In this document: positions 27,088 through 36,391 of the stretch, piece by piece | Numbering within the stretch: position 1 is the first letter of the stretch | How the letters are laid out: every line of letters starts with the position of its first letter | Assembly: GCA_002869565.1 (NCBI GenBank) | Contig: PKUJ01000010.1 | Location: 244,883 to 308,882 of the forward strand | Source of the DNA: Arcobacter sp. | Lineage (GTDB): Bacteria; Campylobacterota; Campylobacteria; Campylobacterales; Arcobacteraceae | Direction of reading: 5' to 3' | DNA length: 64,000 nucleotides | Made by a program: the position numbers and the translations under genes | The notes under the pieces: generated by a model | Told to the model about the DNA's origin: nothing | What the model saw: only the letters and a program-made list of their open reading frames with translations | The model's database searches: none

Positions 27088-27114
27088 TTAGCACTTTTTA
27101 CATCTAAGTGCTAA
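27088..27114. promoter_or_regulatory. CIRCE-like HrcA operator between htpG and ciaB
   Basis: TTAGCACTT, nine bases, AAGTGCTAA: perfect 9-bp arms with the 9-base spacer of the CIRCE element (consensus TTAGCACTC-N9-GAGTGCTAA; only the innermost pair differs). It lies 83 bases before htpG and 89 bases before ciaB. A TATAAT at 27130-27135 for ciaB would place its -35 box inside the right arm. Confidence 0.85.
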
Positions 27115-27202
27115 AGTTTAGTAAAATATTATAATTAAAAACGAAAATCTAATTCAAAAACAAGATTAAAATTGATAGACTATTATTTTAAAAAGGATTA
27201 AA

Positions 27203-29080
27203 ATGAATAATGAAAAATTTATAGATGATTTAGCTGATATATACGAATTTTTAGAATTTCAAAAAGGTAATATAAATAAATTAATATTACATCTAGAAAA
27301 TAATGAATTTGAAGAACTAACTATTATAAAACAATTTGCGATGAATTTAGGCTTAATGATGAGCGATGATTTGCGATTTGCTTTAGTTACTAGACTTGTA
27401 AATTTAAGAGATGATTCTTTAGTACAAGTATTAAAAAAAGCTGGGAAGAGTGAAGAAGAAATTATAATATTACAAGAAAAAGCTTATCGCTTTGTAAAAG
27501 ATTTTTGGCATGAAAAACATAAAAATACAGTTGATTATATAAAACACAATAACTTACTAACTCCATTTTATCAAGAAATTTTTGCAGGAGTTTATAATGT
27601 TGGAATTAAAATGTCATCATGGCAAAGTGCATGGACAGCTCATATTATAAATGGTATTAATAAAGAACTATTATTAAAATTTGAAGGTGATGAAGAAAAA
27701 GTATTTGAGTATCTTGAAAAACATCATCTATTTGATTTAGGGCACAATAATATTTTAGCAGATAGATCATATTCTGCATTAGTAAAAGAAAAAGATGAAT
27801 ATCATTCTAAAGCATATATAAATGCTTTTAAAGAACAAACAACAGCAGTTATAGATGAGCTTGAACTCTTTGAAGAGAAACTAATCGAACTTGAAGATGA
27901 GATGTATGGTCAAAAATGGGATTATATTTTGTATATCCAATCTTTAATCAAAGCCTTTGCAGAAACTAAAACTCATCTTTTAGTCGAAAGATGGGCAGAT
28001 GTTGATAGAGCTTGGATGAAAATAAAAACGCCTATTCAAATAGGACACCCTCTTGAATATTACGAAGATCACTTTAGAAAAGCAGTTGCACTAGAATGGG
28101 ATATTAGACTTACAAACCCTGAGTTTGCACAAAATAATAATAGAGTAAATAAAATAAAATCTGCTTTTGCAAAGATTTTTAAAGAGTTCAAAAGTAAAAG
28201 TGAATATAAATCAATTTATAACTTTTCACTAAAATCACTCGATAAAGTACAATTATATGTAGGAAGACCTGCCTTATTTTTTGGAGCAGAATTCAATGGA
28301 CTATTTTCAGCCCAAGTTGTGCCAAATGACGAAATAGTATCAAAGGAAGAAGGTAAAAAAATCTTTGCATTCGCAGATGAAATTTTACAAACAACAAGAG
28401 CAAAACCATTTTTAAAATTGAGCCGTGAAATTTTTGGTCAAGAGTTATTAACTGACGATAGGACTTTTCTTTTCAATGAAACCCAAGCTTGGCACCAAGT
28501 TTACGATATTACTACTATTGGGCATGAATTTGGACATATTTTATGGTGTGACGATGAGACAGAAACACTTATGAATAAAACTGGAAACTTCAAAAATATT
28601 GAAGAATTCAAAGCTACAACAGGAGGACTTGTATCATTTTTCCTAGATGAAGATCCAGATGAAAGAGATTTAGAAAAACAAGTTTTAATTGATACTATAA
28701 AAAGAGCCGTGGGACTAATAGGCTGGATGGAAGTTGATGAAGTACAACCATACTATTGTGAAGGACTTATTCATCTAAATGCCCTATTTGATTCTAAAAT
28801 TTTAGACTGGAGAGAAGAAGAATTAATCATTGATATTTCAGTAAATAAATATGATAGTCTAAAAAAATGGTATATAGAAACTTATACAAATCTTGCAAAA
28901 CATTACTTAGATAAAAAAGATGCAACAGAATTTTTAAATCAATTCGCGATAAAAGAAGACAAATATTTTATGCCAATAAACACAAAAATCAATTCTTTTG
29001 TAAAATACTATTTTAAAAGATATCAAGAAATAGGACAAGAGTTAGACACAGAAGATAAAAAAGAGAACTATAAAAAATAA
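27203..29080 (+). CDS. ciaB: CiaB-family protein with zinc-metalloprotease motif
   Basis: A 625-residue soluble protein with no signal peptide or membrane helix. It resembles the CiaB (Campylobacter invasion antigen B) family in length and in layout. A gluzincin-type motif HEFGH is at residues 441-445 ('ITTIGHEFGHILWCDDETE'), with candidate third ligand Glu in 'FKATTGGLVSFFLDE' about 30 residues on. CiaB is reported as secreted through the flagellar export system and linked to host-cell entry in Campylobacter; in Arcobacter it is widely used as a putative virulence marker. The metalloprotease motif suggests an enzymatic role that the name does not convey. AGGA precedes the ATG. It is divergent from htpG around a CIRCE-like site. 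Confidence 0.8.
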   Translation: MNNEKFIDDLADIYEFLEFQKGNINKLILHLENNEFEELTIIKQFAMNLGLMMSDDLRFALVTRLVNLRDDSLVQVLKKAGKSEEEIIILQEKAYRFVKDFWHEKHKNTVDYIKHNNLLTPFYQEIFAGVYNVGIKMSSWQSAWTAHIINGINKELLLKFEGDEEKVFEYLEKHHLFDLGHNNILADRSYSALVKEKDEYHSKAYINAFKEQTTAVIDELELFEEKLIELEDEMYGQKWDYILYIQSLIKAFAETKTHLLVERWADVDRAWMKIKTPIQIGHPLEYYEDHFRKAVALEWDIRLTNPEFAQNNNRVNKIKSAFAKIFKEFKSKSEYKSIYNFSLKSLDKVQLYVGRPALFFGAEFNGLFSAQVVPNDEIVSKEEGKKIFAFADEILQTTRAKPFLKLSREIFGQELLTDDRTFLFNETQAWHQVYDITTIGHEFGHILWCDDETETLMNKTGNFKNIEEFKATTGGLVSFFLDEDPDERDLEKQVLIDTIKRAVGLIGWMEVDEVQPYYCEGLIHLNALFDSKILDWREEELIIDISVNKYDSLKKWYIETYTNLAKHYLDKKDATEFLNQFAIKEDKYFMPINTKINSFVKYYFKRYQEIGQELDTEDKKENYKK

Positions 29081-29103
29081 GAGATTTTAATCTCTTATTT
29101 TTT
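29072..29103. terminator. Bidirectional terminator between ciaB and LVIVD lipoprotein
   Basis: Perfect 15-bp arms (AAAAAATAAGAGATT and its complement) around TT, overlapping the ciaB stop, with A-run on one side and T-run on the other. The same core recurs at 31013-31042. Confidence 0.85.
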
Positions 29104-29134
29104 AATTACTAATTAAATATATAAAACTAAACTA

Positions 29135-30862
29135 TTATAAAGCATCCTTTGTCAATTCACTAACAACAAATCCCGTTGTATCAAGAATAAAAACCTTTGT
29201 ATTATCTTTTGATAGACCAATTTCATAAGTATAAGTTCCAGGATAAGGTGTTTTTTCTAATAAGTTAGGAGTGCCTAAATTACTTATATCTACTATTCTC
29301 ATATCAATTCCTCCCGCTACATAAACTCTTGTTTCATCATTTGATAATACAATTGATTCGATATTAGAAAGACTAATATCTCCTAATAATGTCAGATTAG
29401 ATGGATTTGAAATATCTATAATTTTTAAATCATTATTATCAATTGAATATACTTTTGTTTCATTTTTTGACAACATTATTCTTTTAGTATTTCCAGGTAA
29501 AAGATAAGAACCTAATGCTTTTATGTTTGCTGGATTACTTATATCAAGAACTCTCAATCCTTCATTATCGCTATTAATATAGGCTGTCAAACCATCTTTT
29601 GATAAAGTTAGGTAGCTTACGTGTCCTAAATTAGGATAGTTTCCTAAAAAAGTTGGAGAAGCTGAATCAGTAACATCTAAAACTACTAAATTTAGATTGG
29701 TTCTAGTAATAGAATCATATTCATGTATATAAACTTTTGTTCCATCATCTGACAATGTTGTATATATAGGATAACCAGAAGAAACATATTTACCTAAAAG
29801 GGCTGGAATAGCAGGATTTGAAATATCTAATATTTTAAATTCGTGAGTATTATCAGAGATATATACTTTTGATTCATGTTTTGATATAGCAATATCATAA
29901 GCAAATCCACCAACATCTGTAACATAAGAACTTAGTAAAGTAGGAGAACTTAAATTACTAATATCTAAAATTTTAAAGCCACCTTGCATATCCATTAAAT
30001 ACAATTTAGATTGGTCAAATGACAATTGTGCATGATAAATATATCCTTGAGCTGTATAAGTTCCAAGGGTTACAGGATTATTTAAATCAGAGATATCAAT
30101 AATCTTTAATACATCATCAACTCCATTTTTCATATATTTTTGCTCTACTACAAAAATTTTACTTTCATCTTTTGAAATTTCTAATACATTAGCATTATCA
30201 TAACCAATTGGTACAAAATTAAGATAATGAGATAAAAAGCCACTATTTTTTATCTTACCTGATGATAAATCATTTTCATCTATATTCATATTAAAACTGT
30301 TTTTTAATACCTCAGTATAGTGTTTTAAAGCATCGACTTCTGATATAAGACTTTTACCAGTTTTTAATACTAATGCACCTAGAGAATCTATATCTAAATT
30401 TTTAATATCTGAGGTATCTGTTATATTAGCTTTTATATCATCAGTAATATTTATTCCATTTGCAGGATTATTGTCATCATCAAGAGATTGTATAAATCTT
30501 AATACTTTTTTTAAGTTTGTATCACTTGTATTAGTTCTTTCTAAACCTAGAACTTCTGAAACTAAAATATTTTTATCATTATTTAATTTTGATAAGTCAA
30601 GAGTACCTAATAACAAACTTCCTATTTTGAAAGTTACACTTTTATCACTTGAACTATAATCAAAACTTCCATCACTAGCAGTAATTCCACTTTTTGACTC
30701 AGTTTTATAATCCACTCCAGCAATTGGACTATCAATCAGTTTTGCTGTTTGATCTGATGACGTGATAGAAGAAACCATTCCAACACCACTACTACTTCCA
30801 CCACTTCCACAAGCTATAAAAACAAAAATACTTATAAAAAGTATTATCATATTTTTAAACAT
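29135..30862 (-). CDS. LVIVD-repeat beta-propeller lipoprotein
   Basis: A 575-residue protein. The lipobox is in 'FVFIACGSGGSSSG', with Cys at about residue 18. The N-terminal part (about 40-190) carries a Ca-binding-like 'FIQSLDDDNNPANGINITDDI' block often seen in marine gammaproteobacterial and Arcobacter lipoproteins. The rest consists of seven recognisable LVIVD-type repeats ('KILDISNPAIPALLGKY', 'RVLDISNPANIKALGSY' and others), expected to form a beta-propeller. It is anchored in the outer or inner membrane facing the periplasm or outside; the role is probably binding or adhesion, but no ligand can be named. Confidence 0.82.
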   Translation of the reverse strand: MFKNMIILFISIFVFIACGSGGSSSGVGMVSSITSSDQTAKLIDSPIAGVDYKTESKSGITASDGSFDYSSSDKSVTFKIGSLLLGTLDLSKLNNDKNILVSEVLGLERTNTSDTNLKKVLRFIQSLDDDNNPANGINITDDIKANITDTSDIKNLDIDSLGALVLKTGKSLISEVDALKHYTEVLKNSFNMNIDENDLSSGKIKNSGFLSHYLNFVPIGYDNANVLEISKDESKIFVVEQKYMKNGVDDVLKIIDISDLNNPVTLGTYTAQGYIYHAQLSFDQSKLYLMDMQGGFKILDISNLSSPTLLSSYVTDVGGFAYDIAISKHESKVYISDNTHEFKILDISNPAIPALLGKYVSSGYPIYTTLSDDGTKVYIHEYDSITRTNLNLVVLDVTDSASPTFLGNYPNLGHVSYLTLSKDGLTAYINSDNEGLRVLDISNPANIKALGSYLLPGNTKRIMLSKNETKVYSIDNNDLKIIDISNPSNLTLLGDISLSNIESIVLSNDETRVYVAGGIDMRIVDISNLGTPNLLEKTPYPGTYTYEIGLSKDNTKVFILDTTGFVVSELTKDAL

Positions 30863-31012
30863 TTCTTCTCCTAATAAATTTTATGATTATTTAAATATAA
30901 GAGTATTTAATAAATCTGGGCAGAATTTTAGCATATTTAAGATAATATTTAACATAATTTAATATTATTTTATAATTAATTTTAATATTTAATAGAAGTT
31001 TTATTTATTATG

Positions 31013-31042
31013 AAAAATAAGAGATTTTAATCTCTTATTTTT
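31013..31042 (-). terminator. Terminator overlapping the end of the LetB-like gene
   Basis: 14-bp arms AAAAATAAGAGATT / AATCTCTTATTTTT with a TT centre. It includes the stop codon of the MCE protein and is almost the same sequence as the terminator at 29072-29103. Confidence 0.8.
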
Positions 31043-33690
31043 ATACTAGGACTTATAGTTTCCCAGTTTTCCATTAGCTCTTTTTTTAGTATGAATTTAT
31101 CTTTTGAACTTGCGATGTCATGATAGTCATATGGAGTTATTACCATTAATCCACCTTTTAAAAGTGAAGTGAAAGTATTTGTTTGGATTTCAGTACTACC
31201 AAAGATTGAGAATTTAAACTTAAATCCACTTATATCATGAAAAGTAGAATCTATTCGTACAAAGTGTTTATATTTATCGTAAATAAGGCAATCTAACAAT
31301 ACTTTTGAACCGTCAAAACTAAGGTCAACTTTGTTTACTTTTCCTATCTCTACATTTTTATAATATATTGGAGCATCTACATTTACACTTGATGGATGCA
31401 AAGATACTACTTTCAGAATCACGCCATTTTCCGATTTTTTTACATCTTCTAAAGAATCCGCACCTTCAAAACTTGTAGCTATATTTTTATTTTTTGAAGT
31501 GATTACTCCAATATCAACTGGCATTATAGATGAACCCACATTTTTTATTTCATTTAATGATATTTTTGGTTTTTTAAGATAAAAAAGTGTTCCTTTTTTT
31601 GTAAATTTTTTTATATCTTTGAATACCTGAACTTTTACCAAAACTCTATTTTTAGAAACTAAAGATATATCTGTTACTTTTCCTACATCTACACCTTTGT
31701 ATTTAAGTTTTGAAAATTCTGTTTTAACTCCTTCTACATCATCAAAAATAATACTAATTGTATTTGAAGAATTAACCATACTATCTTCTGAAGCAAAAAC
31801 TTGATACTTTTTATAAGATCTCTTTGATGAATTATCAAGATTAATTGAACCATTTATAAAAGATGAAAAGTTATCAAGTTCAAAAAGAATACCACTTAAA
31901 CTAGCATCTAGTTTCACTACACTCTTTTTATAAAACCTACTATTCTTTGTGATATATTTTTTGTATTTTGAATAAATAAACATCTTAACTTTTGAGTTTT
32001 TATCATTAAATTTTATTGATTTTACAAAACCTATTTCTTGATTTTTATAATTTATTGCTTCACCTTCTTTCAAAACAAAACTATTATCAAAATATGCATC
32101 AATATAAAATCCTTCAGTTTGAAGTCGTTTAATACTTTCTACATCTTTATAAGAGCTATAAAGATTGAAACTTTTCTTTGTAAGCTTCTCATTCCTTTTC
32201 ACATCTACAAGTGAAATGGCCCCATCTAGTAAAGGTCTTAATCCTATATTATTTATATTTAGATTCAAATTCTCTAACTCTACAAGTTTTGAACTCATAT
32301 AATAGAAAAGTGTTTTATCATTTACTAGTTTTTTATATTTTCTTTTTATTAAAGCTCTTATTTTTACTTTTTTGAAATCATTTGTTAAAGAGTAATCTAC
32401 TACTTCCCCAATTTCAATATTTTTAAAATAGATTTTTGATTTAGTTGATATTGAGTTAAGATTTTCACTATAAAAAGTAATCAAAAAATCTTCTGATAAA
32501 AGCTCTTTTTTATCACTTTTACTAATTTCAAAGAAATAAGAGGGTTCACCTTTTTTGTAGTCAATAGAGATAAAATTTCCACTTACTACTGTTCCTAAAT
32601 TTTTAATCCCGTCAAGTCCTACTTGAACTTCTTCTAAAATTAGCCTACTTTTATTTGTAAGTAGATAATCGTAATTTTCATATACATAAGCTTTGGCAAT
32701 CACGTCATCTTCTCCAAGATGTAACTCTTTTATCTTCCCAACTTCAATACCTTTATACATGATACTTGTATTTTTTCCAATACCCTGAGCATCTTTAAAT
32801 TTAATATTAATAAAAGTTCTTTTTAGTAAATCGTTTTCATCCTCATAAAGAATGTAATATTCATCTTTTGACATCTTTTTTGCATTATTTTCAGGTGTTT
32901 GCACTGTAATACCCCCTACAAGTGCTGAATATAAAGAACTAAGTTCCAAACTCAAACCACCTGCTCCGAAACTCACTTTTAGAGCTTTATTCATTACAAA
33001 ACTTGAACTTTCATTTACTAAATCATTGTATCTATCATAAATATAAGCTTTTAAATAAACATTTTCATCTTTGAACTCTTTTGCAACTATTTCACCTATT
33101 TGATATTTATTAAAAAAGATAGGAGTTTCAACTTCTACTAAATCTGCTCTTGTTGATAATATTGATACATAATAGCCTTTTGCATCTAAATCATAATCTG
33201 GTTTACTATCAAGTCCTATAAATTTGTATTTTTCTTTTATTTTTTCTTCTTGCATATTAAAAGAAGGGACAACTTCTATTTTATTTCCACTTAAAATAGT
33301 ACTTAATCCAGAAATCTTTGTAAGAGAGACTGTTGGTTTTTTTATCCAAAATTTTGATCCTTCAGAAGCAACATATTTTACTACACTACTTTTTACTAGA
33401 ATATTAACTTTAAAACTATTTAAATCATTTATATCTATTTTTGTAACTTTTCCTAATTCTAGTCCTCTATATTCTAAAGGTGTCACACCCTCTTTTAGAC
33501 CTTCTGCACTTTTAAATATAACGGTAATATTCGTACCTTTTTTTGAATAACTTTCATATGCAATCCAAGATAACACTATAAAAACTATTAAAGGTAAAAT
33601 CCACACAAAAGAGATAGATTTTTTCTCTCTTATTTCAGGTTCATAAACTACAGTTTCTAAATTTTTATTTTCACTATTTTCTTGGCTCAT
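31027..33690 (-). CDS. LetB/YebT-like MCE protein with seven MCE domains
   Basis: An 887-residue protein: short cytoplasmic N-terminus, one transmembrane helix ('SFVWILPLIVFIVLSWIAYES') and seven MCE/MlaD-type domains in a row, each with the pattern 'xYKGxExGKVxxI'. Examples are 'LEYRGLELGKVTKI', 'IMYKGIEVGKIKEL', 'LKYKGVDVGKVTDI' and 'IYYKNVEIGKVNKV'. Seven domains and nearly 880 residues match E. coli LetB (YebT) better than three-domain PqiB. LetB forms a stacked-ring tunnel across the periplasm for lipid movement. The ATG at 33690 has GAGGA upstream; a longer frame from 33726 is unlikely. It overlaps the PqiA/LetA-like gene by 17 bases. Confidence 0.88.
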   Translation of the reverse strand: MSQENSENKNLETVVYEPEIREKKSISFVWILPLIVFIVLSWIAYESYSKKGTNITVIFKSAEGLKEGVTPLEYRGLELGKVTKIDINDLNSFKVNILVKSSVVKYVASEGSKFWIKKPTVSLTKISGLSTILSGNKIEVVPSFNMQEEKIKEKYKFIGLDSKPDYDLDAKGYYVSILSTRADLVEVETPIFFNKYQIGEIVAKEFKDENVYLKAYIYDRYNDLVNESSSFVMNKALKVSFGAGGLSLELSSLYSALVGGITVQTPENNAKKMSKDEYYILYEDENDLLKRTFINIKFKDAQGIGKNTSIMYKGIEVGKIKELHLGEDDVIAKAYVYENYDYLLTNKSRLILEEVQVGLDGIKNLGTVVSGNFISIDYKKGEPSYFFEISKSDKKELLSEDFLITFYSENLNSISTKSKIYFKNIEIGEVVDYSLTNDFKKVKIRALIKRKYKKLVNDKTLFYYMSSKLVELENLNLNINNIGLRPLLDGAISLVDVKRNEKLTKKSFNLYSSYKDVESIKRLQTEGFYIDAYFDNSFVLKEGEAINYKNQEIGFVKSIKFNDKNSKVKMFIYSKYKKYITKNSRFYKKSVVKLDASLSGILFELDNFSSFINGSINLDNSSKRSYKKYQVFASEDSMVNSSNTISIIFDDVEGVKTEFSKLKYKGVDVGKVTDISLVSKNRVLVKVQVFKDIKKFTKKGTLFYLKKPKISLNEIKNVGSSIMPVDIGVITSKNKNIATSFEGADSLEDVKKSENGVILKVVSLHPSSVNVDAPIYYKNVEIGKVNKVDLSFDGSKVLLDCLIYDKYKHFVRIDSTFHDISGFKFKFSIFGSTEIQTNTFTSLLKGGLMVITPYDYHDIASSKDKFILKKELMENWETISPSIKIRD

Positions 33691-34264
33691 CCCAAATAAT
33701 CCTCGTATCAAATCTATGTGCAGCAATCATTGTTAAAACTACGACTAGAGCAAAAGATGTAGCTGCTATTCCACCTTTTATATTAAAGACTTCATCTAGT
33801 TGTACAATTGAAGCTAGAAGAGCCACAACGTAAATATCTATCATTGACCATTTCCCTATGGCCTCTATAAAATAAAAAATTCTAATCTTTGTTTTGTTTT
33901 TCAATCTAGTATTAATAATCAAAGTACTAAAAATAAAAAGAAGCCCTAAAAGTTTTATCAAAGGTATTATAACACTAGCAGTTAAAATTACCACTGCAAT
34001 AAAATAATCCCCGTGACTTAAAAATGCAATTACACCTTCAATAATCGTACTTCCCTCTTCTACTCCTAATTGTGTAACTTCCATCATAGGATATATCATA
34101 GCAGGAACAAAAAGAAACAAAGCAGTAAGAACTAAAGCTAAAGATGTTTGTAAAGAGTTTTTAACTCTTCTTCTTACTGTATGTCCGCACTTATCGCATT
34201 TAAAAGAAGTATAATCTTCTTTTTCATATATTTTATGGCAGTTTTTACAGGATATTAATATCAT
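33674..34264 (-). CDS. PqiA/LetA-like half protein, second half
   Basis: A 196-residue inner-membrane protein: an N-terminal zinc ribbon with CxxC pairs ('CKNCHKIYEKEDYTSFKCDKCGHTV', residues 5-29) and four hydrophobic helices, with 'TALFLFVPAMIYPMMEVTQLG' and 'GKWSMIDIYVVALLASIVQL' as PqiA-family marks. In E. coli, LetA/YebS (about 427 residues) has two such halves in one chain. Here the halves are separate genes two bases apart. It probably pairs with the gene at 34267-34941 and LetB to move lipids between membranes. Confidence 0.85.
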   Translation of the reverse strand: MILISCKNCHKIYEKEDYTSFKCDKCGHTVRRRVKNSLQTSLALVLTALFLFVPAMIYPMMEVTQLGVEEGSTIIEGVIAFLSHGDYFIAVVILTASVIIPLIKLLGLLFIFSTLIINTRLKNKTKIRIFYFIEAIGKWSMIDIYVVALLASIVQLDEVFNIKGGIAATSFALVVVLTMIAAHRFDTRIIWDEPRK

Positions 34265-34266
34265 AT

Positions 34267-34941
34267 TTACTCTAAGACTGATTTTATATCAAATTTCTTA
34301 TTTGACATGTAAAACATGAAAACATAAGCCAACATAATATAAAAACCAATATCGAACCTAGTTGTAGAGACCATCCCTAGCAGTTTTATATATGTAACTA
34401 TAATACTTACAATAAAAACCTCTACAAAACCCCAAGTTTTGAAGAAATGAAAACTATCAAAAAGTACTCTTTTAGAAAAAGGTTTTCTTTTCATTGAGTT
34501 TTGTATAAATGCAAATATTATAACAATAGAGTTTAATATAGGAGCTACAATAATTGTAAAAAAAACAAGCAGTGAAACAAAAATAAAATCTTGTTCAAAT
34601 AAAATTAAAAAACTACTAAAAAGCGTTGCTTTTAATTCTTTGCCATTTAAAGATAAAGTTATAAGAGGAAAAATATTTAACAATATAAAAAGAAGAAGTG
34701 CGGTAATAGAATAATACAAAGAGTCAAGACTATGATTGCTTTTATATTTCAATTTACTACTACATCTAGGACATTTAATTTTTTGTTTTAAAGAGTCCTC
34801 TTTTCTTACAAAAAGTCCACAGTGGTAACATTCTATTACATTTTCCATAGTTTTAATAGTGTTATATCCTCTTAAAATTCTCATTTTTTCTTTTTTTATA
34901 AAAACATATAATTGATTATTTACTTTATCATCTTTTTCCAT
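34267..34941 (-). CDS. PqiA/LetA-like half protein, first half
   Basis: A 224-residue protein with a zinc ribbon ('CYHCGLFVRKEDSLKQKIKCPRCSSKL', about 38-64) and four hydrophobic helices ('ITALLLFILLNIFPLITLSLNG', 'WGFVEVFIVSIIVTYIKLLGMVS'), as in the first half of LetA/YebS. The true start is uncertain: ATGs at codons 1, 20 and 32 ('MENVIECYHCG') are possible; relatives usually start near the last. First gene of the three-gene LetA1-LetA2-LetB unit. Promoter probably in 34942-35067, shared with the divergent globin. Confidence 0.83.
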   Translation of the reverse strand: MEKDDKVNNQLYVFIKKEKMRILRGYNTIKTMENVIECYHCGLFVRKEDSLKQKIKCPRCSSKLKYKSNHSLDSLYYSITALLLFILLNIFPLITLSLNGKELKATLFSSFLILFEQDFIFVSLLVFFTIIVAPILNSIVIIFAFIQNSMKRKPFSKRVLFDSFHFFKTWGFVEVFIVSIIVTYIKLLGMVSTTRFDIGFYIMLAYVFMFYMSNKKFDIKSVLE

Positions 34942-35067
34942 AACAATTAATTTTTTATTATCTTCCTTTAGAAAAAGATTTAAATTTTCAAATTAGTTAT
35001 AATACATATACATTTTATAATCAAAAAAACTATAGATTAAGCAAAATTTTTAAAGGTTTATATAAAG

Positions 35068-35523
35068 ATGCAATATACTATTACAGAAGCACCAATGGGT
35101 GCTAGGCCACAAGTAGAGCTACCAAATCCAAAAATCTTGGAACATCTTGGAGAAGATGGAATGAGAAAACTAATATCAGATCATTATTATTTATTAAAAC
35201 AAAGTAATATTAGAGGATTATTCCCACCAAGTGAAAAAGGTTTTGAATTAGCAAAACAACATTCAGCAGATTTTTTCATACAAATTTGTGGAGGAGAAAG
35301 ACATTTTGATAAAAATAGAGGAGCTCCAAGAATGGTTGGACGTCATGCTCCTTTTAAAATCACTTCTGAAGCTAGAAGAATCTGGCTAGAATCTTATATT
35401 ATGATTTTATCAGGCCTTGATATGAGTGATGAATTAAAAGAGTCTTTTTGGAAATATTTAGATATTTTTTCAATTTGGATGGTTAATACATCTGCTGAAA
35501 CAAATACACAATTTCATTCATAA
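35068..35523 (+). CDS. Truncated haemoglobin (group II-like globin)
   Basis: A 151-residue haem protein. The block 'GGERHFDKNRGAPRMVGRHAPFKITSEARRIWLESYIMIL' (about 75-114) fits the 2-on-2 globin group II pattern 'GG..Y....G.P.LR.RH.PF.I....R..WL', with His in 'GRH' as the proximal ligand. Campylobacter has a group III globin (Ctb) of about 127 residues; this one is longer and closer to group II. Likely roles are oxygen binding or nitric-oxide detoxification. It stands alone, convergent with the diguanylate cyclase (4-base gap). Confidence 0.82.
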   Translation: MQYTITEAPMGARPQVELPNPKILEHLGEDGMRKLISDHYYLLKQSNIRGLFPPSEKGFELAKQHSADFFIQICGGERHFDKNRGAPRMVGRHAPFKITSEARRIWLESYIMILSGLDMSDELKESFWKYLDIFSIWMVNTSAETNTQFHS

Positions 35524-35527
35524 AAAA

Positions 35528-36298
35528 TTAGTGGACTCTATTTCGTCCACTTCTTTTTGCATTTTTCAAAGACTCTTTCGCAGTTAAAATCAAATCTTCT
35601 TTCTGGTCTATATGTACAGGAAGTACAGAACTTACTCCTATACTTATGGTTAGAACATTTGACGCAATAGAATTTTCATGGGGGATATGTAAAGATTTTA
35701 CAGAATCAATACATTTATTAGAAACAATTTTAGGTTCTTTTGTATTAGGAAGTAAAATATAAAATTCATCTCCAGCAAATCTTGAAATCAAATCACTAGG
35801 TCTATTACAATGATTTACTAAAATATTAGCTACTAATTTTAGACACTCATTTCCTTCATTGTATCCATAGATATCATTGTAAGCTTTAAATTCATCAAGG
35901 TTTACAATTATCAATGAAATATTTTGTTTTTCTCTTATGGCTCTTTTAATCTCTTCATCAAATCTCTCTAAAAAATATTTTTTATTTAAACATTGAGTTA
36001 AAGGATCAATATGAGCATATATTTTTAATGTTTCATTTTCACTTATTATTTCATTTGTTCTTTCTTTAATCTCTTTTTCTAAATAAGATTTTTTATAGAT
36101 CTTGAAAAAAATCAATAAAAAACTAATAACGATAAATAAAATCGAGAGGGAAACAACTTTGATAATAAAAGTATCATTATCCATAGAACTTTCATTTAAC
36201 GGAGAATATTCTAAATATTCAGTTATTGAAATATATATGATTAAACAAAGAGAAAGAAAAGCAGTAAAATTACAAAAGTATGAATTTTTTGTTTTCAT
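35528..36298 (-). CDS. Membrane-bound GGDEF diguanylate cyclase
   Basis: Two membrane helices near the N-terminus ('FCNFTAFLSLCLIIYISIT' and 'IIKVVSLSILFIVISFLLIFF') enclose a short periplasmic loop, followed by a GGDEF domain ('HIDPLTQCLNKKYFLERF', 'ISLIIVNLDEFKAYNDIYGYNEGN', 'RFAGDEFYILLPN'). The signature reads AGDEF, which is still compatible with cyclic-di-GMP synthesis. The frame is open to an ATG at 36325, but that one lies inside a 12-bp hairpin; the ATG at 36298 with AGGG six bases upstream gives a normal start. The AGGG lies in the hairpin stem, so folding could limit translation. Confidence 0.83.
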   Translation of the reverse strand: MKTKNSYFCNFTAFLSLCLIIYISITEYLEYSPLNESSMDNDTFIIKVVSLSILFIVISFLLIFFKIYKKSYLEKEIKERTNEIISENETLKIYAHIDPLTQCLNKKYFLERFDEEIKRAIREKQNISLIIVNLDEFKAYNDIYGYNEGNECLKLVANILVNHCNRPSDLISRFAGDEFYILLPNTKEPKIVSNKCIDSVKSLHIPHENSIASNVLTISIGVSSVLPVHIDQKEDLILTAKESLKNAKRSGRNRVH

Positions 36299-36299
36299 A

Positions 36300-36326
36300 A
36301 ATGACCCTAAAATATTTAGGGTCATT
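36300..36326 (-). promoter_or_regulatory. 12-bp hairpin covering the GGDEF gene ribosome site
   Basis: Arms AATGACCCTAAA / TTTAGGGTCATT with a three-base loop, immediately before the ATG at 36298. It may end transcription from the 69-residue gene upstream, or mask the AGGG ribosome site of the cyclase, or both. Confidence 0.5.
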
Positions 36327-36391
36327 CTACACTCTTTTTTTTTAATTTTCTATTGATACATTAAAAGCTAAAAAATAAAGAAGTATTATTC

